Part shown: piece after piece, positions 1 to 5,293 of the stretch
Layout: each line of letters starts with the position of its first letter
Position numbering within the stretch: the first letter of the stretch is position 1
Source of the DNA: Desulfobacteraceae bacterium
GTDB lineage: Bacteria; Desulfobacterota; Desulfobacteria; Desulfobacterales; Desulfosalsimonadaceae
DNA: 5,633 nucleotides
Assembly: GCA_021162325.1 (NCBI GenBank)
Contig: JAGGYV010000005.1
Span: forward strand, 1 to 5,633
Direction of reading: 5' to 3'
Position numbers and translations under genes: made by a program
Notes under the pieces: model-generated
The model's database searches: none
What the model saw: the letters and a program-made list of their open reading frames with translations, nothing else
What the model was told of the DNA's origin: nothing

Positions 1-2
1 GC

Positions 3-161
3 CCGGATATTAACTGTGCCTGGCATGAAATATATACCCGTCTGAAAGCCCAGAACCGCCTGGAGGATATTTTGAAAATGCAGCCGGTCATGCAATGGCA
101 AAATCAGGTGAAGCGAACGATCGTCCAGAAGGGATATGAACAGAGATATTATCAGGAATAG
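3..161 (+). CDS. C-terminus of an unidentified protein (5' end outside window)
   Basis: The frame is open from the window edge to a TAG at 159-161 and gives the last 52 residues of a protein. The segment is polar and probably helical, rich in Gln, Lys, Arg and Tyr (for example LKAQNRLEDILKMQ, ending KGYEQRYYQE), with one Cys and no recognisable motif. The stop codon lies 2 bp before the start of the cytochrome b gene, so the two are almost certainly co-transcribed and perhaps translationally coupled. In Tmc- and Hdr-type membrane complexes the gene before the cytochrome b usually encodes an HdrD-like Fe-S subunit. This could be the tail of such a protein, but that rests on context only and I do not recognise the sequence. 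Confidence 0.7.
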   Translation, partial: PDINCAWHEIYTRLKAQNRLEDILKMQPVMQWQNQVKRTIVQKGYEQRYYQE

Positions 162-163
162 AT

Positions 164-868
164 ATGAATATGACAATTTTTTCCAATACAGTTTTTTTAG
201 ATTTTATTAAGGGTCCGATGGTTTGGCTCTCTTTTATTATATTTGGTCTGGGCCTGATTGTTCAAACCATCCGGTTGCTTAAATTGACCCGAATAAAAGA
301 AGCGCGGCGGTTTGCGCCGGATGCGGCGATTGTCCCGCAAACCGATTTATCCAAATGGGAACGGTTTACGAGATATTTTGCGTTTTTAAGAATTACCGTT
401 CTGGGGGCCAACGCCTGTCTGGTCCTGGTCAGTTTTATTTTTCATGTGTGTCTGGTGATCACCCCTATTTTTGTTCTGGGCCATAATGTTCTTCTGGACA
501 CATCGTTTGGCATCAGCCTGGTATCTTTTCCCGAACAAATATCGGATATTCTGACTAAGTTTGTGATCGCCGGCGGCCTGTTATTTTTTATGCGAAGGCT
601 TTTTCTGCGGCGGGTCCGGATGATTTCAACGGTCAATGATTTTATATTACTTTTTGTTGCTGTTGCGCCGTTTTTGACCGGTTTTCTGGCATATCATCAT
701 ATTTTTAACTATAATATAATGATTGTATTGCATATCCTTTGCGGTGAGCTGATGCTGATGCTGATACCCTTTTCTAAATTTTTTCATATGGTTTTTTTCT
801 TTATCAGCCGGTTTATGATTGTCAGTGAGCATAGTCTGGGGTCTCCTAAACGATCATGGCAGTATTGA
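164..868 (+). CDS. NarI/TmcC-like di-heme cytochrome b membrane subunit
   Basis: This 234-residue integral membrane protein has about five hydrophobic segments, near residues 17-39, 72-106, 129-147, 157-180 and 184-218. That matches the number and length of the NarI (nitrate reductase gamma) family. Candidate heme ligands are His94 and His107 around helix 2, and His190 and His208 in the last helix. The 18-residue spacing of the latter pair equals that of the two helix-5 heme ligands in E. coli NarI. A basic loop follows helix 1 (residues 40-50). In sulfate reducers such proteins (TmcC, DsrM, HmeC-type) carry electrons between the menaquinone pool or periplasmic cytochrome c3 and a cytoplasmic HdrD-like Fe-S subunit. 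The start at 164 has an AGGA at 154-157; an in-frame ATG at 170 is an alternative. TmcC is the best guess, but the subfamily cannot be settled from this window. Confidence 0.8.
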   Translation: MNMTIFSNTVFLDFIKGPMVWLSFIIFGLGLIVQTIRLLKLTRIKEARRFAPDAAIVPQTDLSKWERFTRYFAFLRITVLGANACLVLVSFIFHVCLVITPIFVLGHNVLLDTSFGISLVSFPEQISDILTKFVIAGGLLFFMRRLFLRRVRMISTVNDFILLFVAVAPFLTGFLAYHHIFNYNIMIVLHILCGELMLMLIPFSKFFHMVFFFISRFMIVSEHSLGSPKRSWQY

Positions 869-992
869 TGGCTGCGTTAAAAGCCCCATCTACTGCGTTG
901 TAGCAGTTTTTCAGACACTCAAGATACGACTTGTATGATTTCTTGCCTGAAAAACCACTACGCCTTGCATATGGAACTTTTAACTTAGCCAT
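868..992. repeat. 125-bp imperfect palindrome (MITE-like or REP-like element)
   Basis: The arms begin ATGGCT (868-873) and end AGCCAT (987-992). Moving inward, GTTAAAAG (876-883) faces CTTTTAAC, and CCAT (886-889) faces ATGG. GTTTTTCAG (905-913) faces CTGAAAAAC, and CAAGA (920-924) faces TCTTG (940-944) near the tip. The palindrome starts at the last base of the cytochrome b stop codon. Transcribed RNA would fold into a very long hairpin, which may terminate transcription or protect the upstream mRNA, although no T-run follows. There is no coding content. The length and near-perfect dyad suggest a dispersed non-autonomous element; copy number elsewhere cannot be seen here. Confidence 0.8.
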
Positions 993-1062
993 TCTGCATT
1001 TTTTTGAAGGATTATTAACGAATCGTCAATTTTGAATCAGAAATAATATTGTGGAGCGGTAA

Positions 1063-1437
1063 ATGGGAACAACAACAGAAATCAATACAGACACAATCCA
1101 ATCAATTTTAAAACAAAACAGAAAGCAGATTAAACTCGGCCTGGCCATGTGCGCTCATTGCAGTCTGTGCGCGGAAAGCTGTTTTTTATTTGTGTCAAAT
1201 GACAATGATCCGGAATATATGCCTTCCTATAAGTTCATCAACTCTATCGGTAAATTATATAGAAAAAAGGGAAAGGTCAGTAAACAGGCCCTGGAAGAGA
1301 TGCGGGATCTTGTTTTTGAAAAATGCGTGCTGTGCACCCGGTGTTATTGCCCCTTTGGAATTGATATCCCCTCCCTGATTACCCTTGGCCGGAACGTGTG
1401 TCGGAGCCAGGGATTGTTTCGGGAGTATGACAGGTAA
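1063..1437 (+). CDS. Stand-alone two-cluster Fe-S protein, like the N-terminal domain of TmcB/HdrD-type subunits
   Basis: This 124-residue soluble protein has two cysteine clusters. The first is CAHCSLCAESC (Cys30, 33, 36, 40), a classic CxxCxxCxxxC [4Fe-4S] motif. The second is CVLCTRCYCP (Cys88, 91, 94, 96), with an unusual one-residue gap before the last Cys-Pro. A basic helical linker (about residues 57-85) separates them. This resembles the Fe-S domain that precedes the CCG domains in HdrD/TmcB-like proteins, but the frame stops at residue 124 and no CCG domain follows. It is therefore either a dedicated electron carrier or a truncated copy of a larger subunit; the intact motifs and clean stop favour a functional protein. 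A TGGAG at 1052-1056 sits 6 bp before the ATG. The next gene starts 38 bp downstream, so co-transcription is likely, and the Sec-flavoprotein two genes on is a plausible partner (inference). Confidence 0.85.
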   Translation: MGTTTEINTDTIQSILKQNRKQIKLGLAMCAHCSLCAESCFLFVSNDNDPEYMPSYKFINSIGKLYRKKGKVSKQALEEMRDLVFEKCVLCTRCYCPFGIDIPSLITLGRNVCRSQGLFREYDR

Positions 1438-1475
1438 TCTGATGATAACAAACCAGGCTCTATGGAGATTATCAG

Positions 1476-1835
1476 ATGAAATGTGACAAGTGCAAAAAGA
1501 CTATCCTGGAGAATGAAGAAAGGGTATTGTACGGGCAGACGTTGTGTGAGGATTGCTACATGGATCGCCTTTCACCCGCCAAAGCGTGCGACCCATGGGC
1601 GGTATTTACCGCCAAATCTTTTTCAAAGGGAGATGGGGCTGATTTGGAGATGACTGGAACCCAGTCACGGATAATCGAAATTTTAAAGGAAACCGGCGGT
1701 GCAAAGCCGGAAGAAATATTAGAAGCGCTTCAAATAACGCCAGCGGATCTTGATAGGGAAATTGCAACCCTTCGGCATATGGAGAAGGTAAGGGGTGAAT
1801 TGCAGGGCGGAAAGAAAAAAATCCTTTTATGGTAA
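1476..1835 (+). CDS. Zinc-ribbon (LIM-like) protein with probable winged-helix C-terminus
   Basis: This 119-residue protein has two parts. Residues 1-30 carry CDKC (Cys3, Cys6) and CEDC (Cys24, Cys27) around a short beta-like stretch, a typical treble-clef or LIM-like zinc knuckle; a further Cys38 follows. Residues 60-119 read like a small winged helix: TQSRIIEILKE, then a helix-turn-helix (about 76-90), a recognition-type helix DLDREIATLRHMEK (91-104) and a hairpin ending KKKILLW. Such domains bind DNA or mediate protein contacts, so the protein may sense metal or redox state, or act as an adaptor for the operon. No enzyme motif is visible. The ATG at 1476 has GGAG at 1464-1467. It lies between the Fe-S gene (38 bp) and the Sec-flavoprotein gene (88 bp), so it is probably co-transcribed. 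No named family is recognised with confidence. Confidence 0.75.
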   Translation: MKCDKCKKTILENEERVLYGQTLCEDCYMDRLSPAKACDPWAVFTAKSFSKGDGADLEMTGTQSRIIEILKETGGAKPEEILEALQITPADLDREIATLRHMEKVRGELQGGKKKILLW

Positions 1836-1911
1836 TTTTTTGAGCATATGTTATATATAAATGAATAGGAAATCCATAAATTCAGGAAATAAATCACCAG
1901 GAAAAAAGATC

Positions 1912-1918
1912 AAAGGAG
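1912..1918 (+). promoter_or_regulatory. Shine-Dalgarno that fixes the selenoprotein start
   Basis: AAAGGAG lies 5 bp before the ATG at 1924. It is the strongest ribosome site nearby. The upstream in-frame ATG at 1861 has no comparable site and would add 21 polar residues before the first Rossmann strand, so 1924 is chosen. Confidence 0.8.
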
Positions 1919-1923
1919 ATGAC

Positions 1924-3282
1924 ATGAAAAAAGGCGAAAAATTAATTATTGTCGGATGCAGTGGCTCCGGCGGTCCGGCGGCGATGATGGCCAGAAAGTT
2001 AATGCCGGAAATTGATATTACCGTGATTCGCAAGGAAGAATTTTTTATTGTCAGGTGAGCGCTTCCTCATGTAGTGGCCGGTCTGGTCGCCAGTGAATCG
2101 ATTGTTGTCCCTGATAAAATGCTTGAAAGTTCAGGTATTAATGTTGTTCAGGCGGAAGTGACCAAGGTGGACGCAGCAAATAAAAGTGTCTTGGTGTCCG
2201 GCGGCAAAGAATTCAAATATGACAAGCTGATTCTTGCCACAGGCTCCAGTTCGTTTATTCCGCCGATTGAAGGAAATGATCTGGAAGGGGTCATGACATT
2301 GCGCGGACTTGATGATGCGGAAAAAATAAAATCATATATTGCCGATAAAAATCCTAAAAATATTGTATTGATCGGGGCGGGCTTTATCAGCATGGAAATC
2401 GCTACATTGATAGCGGAACACATGCCGGCTCAATTTAATATCACCGTTATTGAACTCATGGAGCGGCCGCTTCCCCTGATGCTGGACAAAGATATGTCCG
2501 ATTCCGTCCAAGCATATCTTGAGGGAAAAGGGCTGACGATACTGACCGGTGAAAAAGTTGAAAAATTGACCGGCCAGGACGGGAAAGTCACCGGTGTGAC
2601 ACTGGCATCCGGCAAAAAACTGGACGCGGGCATGGTATTTATGAACGTGGGTGTCCGGCCGAACATCGGCCTTGCCAAAGATATCGGATTGGAGATGGCT
2701 CGATTCGGCATCAAGGTAAATCCGTTCCAGGAAACATCGGATCCGGATATTATGGCGGTAGGGGATTGCGTTGAAAAAATTAATTTTATTACCCAAAAAC
2801 CGACGCCGGGTCAGCTTCGGGGTCCTGCCGTCATGCAGGGGCGCATTGCGGCAAAACGTCTTGCCGGTATTGATGTGGAATTCCCGGGTGTTGTGGATGC
2901 AGGCGGCTGTAAAATGTTCGACATGACAATTACCGCCACGGGTTTGACCGAAGAAAACGCAGCCAAAGAAGGCATTGAAACCATATGCGCTGTGGTTGAC
3001 TCCCGAAGTAAGCACGGGATGATTCCGGGCATGAAACCGTGGAAGATCAAGCTGGTGTTTGACAAAAAAACAGAAAAACTCATTGGGGGACAGATTGTCA
3101 GCCATGCAATCGCACCGGCAAGAGAAATTGATGCGGTTACCGCTTTTATTCTGGGCGGGAAAACCATCCCGGAACTGACCACCTTTACATCTGCCTGTAA
3201 TCCGGATATTTCTTCAGAGCCGAGCGCGGAGCCGATTACTGTTGCAGCGGAGCAGGCCTTGATGAAGTCAAGAAAAGGGTGA
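1924..3282 (+). CDS. Selenocysteine-containing FAD/NAD(P) disulfide reductase (CoA-disulfide reductase/NADH oxidase family), UGA read through at codon 45
   Basis: Read through the UGA at 2056-2058, this is a 452-residue flavoprotein, the usual length for CoA-disulfide reductase, NADH oxidase and NAD(P)H-persulfide reductase relatives. Residues 7-20 (LIIVGCSGSGGPAA) form the FAD-binding Rossmann turn. Sec45, in VRUALPHVV, aligns with active-site Cys42 of the paralogue at 3909-5249. LILATGSS (103-110) is the ATG motif. GAGFISME (151-158) is the NAD(P)-binding turn, with Ser where the third Gly usually sits. Glu177 ends the next strand and hints at NADH over NADPH. AVGDC (278-282) is the second FAD contact. 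The C-terminal dimerisation domain ends with SACNPDISSEP, where the canonical Tyr is replaced by Ala424-Cys425. Without readthrough the first product has no catalytic domain and the second no FAD site. The alternative is a Cys-to-stop mutation, made unlikely by the SECIS-like hairpin. The substrate is unknown; a low-molecular-weight disulfide, persulfide or selenenyl sulfide is likely. Confidence 0.85.
2056..2058 (+). other. Selenocysteine UGA codon
   Basis: This is the only in-frame stop between 1924 and 3280. The residues on both sides (EEFFIVR and ALPHVVAG) align with those around the redox Cys of the neighbouring paralogue (HDVSYSA and GMPYNIAV). The UGA therefore replaces exactly the residue most often exchanged for Sec in redox enzymes. 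Confidence 0.85.
2067..2096 (+). promoter_or_regulatory. Bacterial SECIS element inside the coding region
   Basis: GTGGCC (2074-2079) pairs with GGTCGC (2085-2090) over six pairs, two of them wobbles, closing the loop GGTCT (2080-2084). Below an internal loop, TCA (2067-2069) can pair with TGA (2094-2096). The first loop G lies 21 nt after the UGA, within the range for SelB-dependent bacterial SECIS elements. The loop resembles that of the E. coli fdhF element, which as I recall also contains GGUCU. The structure was folded by eye and no energy was computed. Confidence 0.75.
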
Positions 3283-3297
3283 TTCGTTTTTTGTCTC

Positions 3298-3337
3298 TGA
3301 GTTTTGTTTTTTTTTTGCAAACTATTTTAGAAACTCA
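3298..3337 (+). terminator. Possible weak terminator or T-tract after the selenoprotein gene
   Basis: TGAGTTT (3298-3304) and AAACTCA (3331-3337) can form a 7-bp AT-rich stem whose loop contains a run of ten T (3307-3316). A standard terminator has its T-run after a GC-rich stem, so this is only a possible transcription end; the T-tract may simply be low-complexity spacer. Confidence 0.3.
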
Positions 3338-3346
3338 AAAAGTGTG

Positions 3347-3480
3347 AAGTGCCTAAAGTGATCTAAAGTGCCTAAAGTTGTGGACTGCGCGAAATGCGCG
3401 ATCATTTTTAACATAAAAACTGAAAATGCCGAAGGCCTTAACCATAACTTTAGCTCACTTCAAACGTTAGTTCACTTTTA
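3347..3480. repeat. Tandem 19-bp repeat within an imperfect palindrome
   Basis: AAGTGCCTAAAGT occurs at 3347-3359 and again at 3366-3378, a period of 19 bp. The left half, from AAAGTGATCTAA (3355) to AAAGTTGTGG (3374-3383), reappears inverted and diverged as CCATAACTTTAGCTCACTT (3442-3460) through GTTAGTTCACTTT (3466-3478). Between the arms, GCGC (3387-3390) and GCGC (3396-3399) close a GAAAT loop, and GCCGAAGGC is another small dyad. It has no coding content and looks like a dispersed intergenic repeat. It separates the selenoprotein operon from the small ORF at 3516. Confidence 0.65.
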
Positions 3481-3515
3481 ACTTTTCCGGTTTATCCGGG
3501 TTAAGTAATGGTAAA

Positions 3516-3668
3516 ATGAAAAATAGACCCGCAACCAAAAATAATGATGCGAAATCCGTATCAGATAATAATTTGTCTCCGCCGCAATCGGAAAAGTCCG
3601 GCATTTTGAAAAGATTTCTGGACTGGATCGCCAAAGGCGCGGAGAAAACAAAAACGTGCCCCACCTGA
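3516..3668 (+). CDS. Probable small peptide gene, 50 residues, C-terminal Cys-Pro-Thr
   Basis: The ATG at 3516 opens a 50-codon frame ending in TGA at 3666-3668. The N-terminal half (about residues 2-29) is polar and disordered-looking, rich in Asn, Lys and Ser. It is followed by the cationic amphipathic segment GILKRFLDWIAKGAEKTK (29-46) and the tail CPT. A polar leader, an amphipathic core and a terminal Cys resemble a secreted or modified small peptide, or a membrane-surface peptide, but no modification enzyme is nearby and the family is not recognised. A strong terminator directly follows the stop, which supports a real transcribed gene. The ribosome site is poor (only GGTAAA just upstream). 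A four-codon frame, ATG at 3508 to TGA at 3517-3519, overlaps the start and could give coupled initiation. The TGA might itself encode Sec (CPTU plus four residues to the TAA at 3681), but this is a weak case. Confidence 0.5.
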   Translation: MKNRPATKNNDAKSVSDNNLSPPQSEKSGILKRFLDWIAKGAEKTKTCPT

Positions 3669-3687
3669 CAGATAAAGCATTAATACC

Positions 3688-3714
3688 CCGCCTGTCAGGC
3701 AGGGACGGTTTTTT
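3688..3714 (+). terminator. Rho-independent terminator after the small peptide gene
   Basis: CCGCCTG (3688-3694) pairs with CAGG (3700-3703) and CGG (3706-3708), leaving a GA bulge and a five-base loop. Six T follow at 3709-3714. The GC-rich stem plus T-run lies 20 bp after the stop of the small ORF, the expected place. Confidence 0.7.
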
Positions 3715-3808
3715 ATATTAAAAAGGCGCCCGCGAAAATATGGTGCCGGCATTTTGCTGATTTTATATATGTTAAATGATCGTAGATTCAGGCTTGTGAC
3801 ATTTCAGG

Positions 3809-3864
3809 AGCCGGAAGTCAGAATGATGATACCCATTATTCCGGTTTCCGGCTTCAGCTTTTTT
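3809..3864 (+). terminator. Long hairpin with T-run, possible terminator or repeat upstream of the second flavoprotein gene
   Basis: AGCCGGAA (3809-3816) pairs with TTCCGGCT (3846-3853). GAATGATG (3821-3828) pairs with CATTATTC (3834-3841) around the loop ATACC. The intervening GTCA/CGGT is mostly wobble pairs with one mismatch. Six T follow at 3859-3864 after a 5-nt gap. It would stop readthrough into the 3909 gene or, if transcribed with it, form a leader structure. Its CCGG-rich ends resemble other intergenic repeats in this window. Confidence 0.5.
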
Positions 3865-3908
3865 AACTTCCCAATAACTTTGTGTTTTTCAATCAGGGAG
3901 AATTGCCA

Positions 3909-5249
3909 ATGAAATTTTTGATTATCGGAGGGGATGCCGCCGGAATGAGTGCCGCCAGCAGGGCCAAGAGAAGCATGCCGGAGATGGCGGTCACGGTTTT
4001 GGAAATGACTCATGACGTTTCCTACAGTGCCTGTGGCATGCCGTATAATATTGCGGTTCCGGGAAAAGCCATCGAGGATCTGGTGGTTCGGCAGGCCGAT
4101 GTTTTTCGCCAAAAACAGGGGATTGATTTGTTGACCGGCCATCGGGTGGATGCCATTTACCCCAGAGAAAAGAAGGTTTCCGGGACAACACATGAAGGTG
4201 AAAAATTTGAATTTTCCTATGATAAGCTGCTGATTGCTACCGGCGGTTCACCCATTGTTCCGGACCTTCCCGGATTTGATCTCCCCGGGGTTCTGGGCTT
4301 AAAAAGCCTGGATCACGGCCGAAAAATAAAAGCGTATATTGATTCATACAATGTTAAAAAAGCAGTGATTATCGGCATGGGATATATTGGTCTTGAAATG
4401 TGTGAAGCCCTGCGCAGCCGTTCAATAGAAGTTGCCATGGTAAAACCAAATCCAAATTTTATTCCCTGGATGGCGGATGAATTGTCCGATGAGGTTCAAA
4501 AAGAAGTGGAATCAAAAGGGGTCAATCTTTACATGGGGCATTCGGTCCAGAGAATTGAATCAGCCAACAATGGCTTGTCCGTTGTCTGCGATGACCTTAC
4601 CCTGGATGCGGATATGGTGATTGTTGCCATCGGCATCACTCCCAACAGTGAATGCGCCGTCGTTGCCGGTCTTGAAACCGGCATCAAAAAGAGTATTAGC
4701 GTTGACCGTGGGCTGAAAACTTCAGACGAAAATATTTATGCCGCCGGGGACTGCGCAGACGCCTATCATGTGGTGACCGGAGAAAAAACCTGGATTCCCC
4801 TTGCCTTGCGCGCCAATCGGGCCGGGTGGGCGGTGGCGGATAATATCTGCGAAAAACCAGTAGCACTTGACGGGGTGGCCGGTACATCCGTATTCAAGGT
4901 ATTTGATTTTCAAATTGCGCGCACCGGCCTTACATCAAAAGAAGCGGTAACGTATGGTTTTGATCCGGCAGAAGTCGTGATCAAGACGCGATCCCGCGCC
5001 CATGCGCATCCCGGTTCAACCCCAATTCAGGTCCACTTGATCGGTGACAGAAAATCAGGCCGTTTGCTGGGCGCCCAGATGGTGGGAAAAGAAGGTGTTG
5101 CCCACCGGATTAACGCAGTGGCAGTGGCCCTGCACGCACAGATGACGGTTGAACAGTTTGCTCAGACCGACCTTGCCTATGCCCCGCCGTTCAGCCCGGT
5201 ATGGGATCCGTTGCTCACAGCGGCCAATCAACTTTTGAAGCGGATGTAA
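3909..5249 (+). CDS. CoA-disulfide reductase/NADH oxidase-like FAD-dependent oxidoreductase (Cys form)
   Basis: This 446-residue flavoprotein of the class-III pyridine nucleotide-disulfide oxidoreductases transfers electrons from NAD(P)H through FAD to one redox-active cysteine, to reduce CoA disulfide, polysulfide or persulfide, or O2, depending on subfamily. FLIIGGDAAGMSAA (3-16) is the FAD Rossmann turn. SYSACGMPYNIA (38-49) holds catalytic Cys42. LLIATGG (107-113) is the ATG motif and GMGYIGLE (156-163) the NAD(P) turn. AAGDCAD (278-284) is the second FAD contact. LAYAPPFSPVWDP (422-434) is the C-terminal dimer motif with the conserved active-site Tyr424. Where many relatives have a Tyr-Tyr-Pro-Gly stretch, this protein has AHAHPG (364-369). 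No rhodanese domain is attached. The start at 3909 has AGGGAG at 3895-3900; an in-frame ATG at 3882 would add nine residues without a ribosome site. It is probably transcribed alone. The substrate cannot be fixed from sequence. Confidence 0.9.
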   Translation: MKFLIIGGDAAGMSAASRAKRSMPEMAVTVLEMTHDVSYSACGMPYNIAVPGKAIEDLVVRQADVFRQKQGIDLLTGHRVDAIYPREKKVSGTTHEGEKFEFSYDKLLIATGGSPIVPDLPGFDLPGVLGLKSLDHGRKIKAYIDSYNVKKAVIIGMGYIGLEMCEALRSRSIEVAMVKPNPNFIPWMADELSDEVQKEVESKGVNLYMGHSVQRIESANNGLSVVCDDLTLDADMVIVAIGITPNSECAVVAGLETGIKKSISVDRGLKTSDENIYAAGDCADAYHVVTGEKTWIPLALRANRAGWAVADNICEKPVALDGVAGTSVFKVFDFQIARTGLTSKEAVTYGFDPAEVVIKTRSRAHAHPGSTPIQVHLIGDRKSGRLLGAQMVGKEGVAHRINAVAVALHAQMTVEQFAQTDLAYAPPFSPVWDPLLTAANQLLKRM

Positions 5250-5263
5250 AAGATAAAATGTAG

Positions 5264-5293
5264 GCCGGATTAGCGCGTAGAGCGTAATCCGGC
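5264..5293. repeat. REP-like hairpin after the flavoprotein gene
   Basis: GCCGGATTA (5264-5272) and TAATCCGGC (5285-5293) are perfect inverted arms. CGC (5274-5276) and GCG (5282-5284) extend the stem after one bulged G, leaving the loop GTAGA. It lies 14 bp after the stop codon. There is no T-run, so mRNA 3'-end protection or a dispersed REP/BIME-type element is more likely than an intrinsic terminator. Confidence 0.7.

Noticed and set aside
1004..1049. Sigma-70-like promoter before the Fe-S gene (TTGAAG and TAATAT)
   Set aside because: AT-rich hexamers occur, but no pair has convincing 16-18 bp spacing with good matches, so no promoter is called.
1861..1923. Longer N-terminus for the selenoprotein from ATG 1861
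   Set aside because: It has no ribosome site and would add a polar Lys/Ser-rich stretch not expected before the first beta strand, while ATG 1924 has an excellent AAAGGAG.
2332..3105. Long minus-strand frame of 257 codons antisense to the flavoprotein
   Set aside because: It is a shadow of the coding strand with a His/Phe/Arg-rich composition and no family motifs.
2074..3282. Separate 402-residue flavoprotein starting at GTG 2074
   Set aside because: It would lack the FAD-binding Rossmann turn and the redox residue, and its start codon lies within the SECIS stem without a ribosome site. It is the continuation of the selenoprotein frame.
1924..3282. Pseudogene caused by a nonsense mutation
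   Set aside because: There is a single UGA exactly at the redox position, a SECIS-like hairpin follows, and the other motifs are intact with no second lesion. It remains a formal alternative if the genome lacks Sec machinery.
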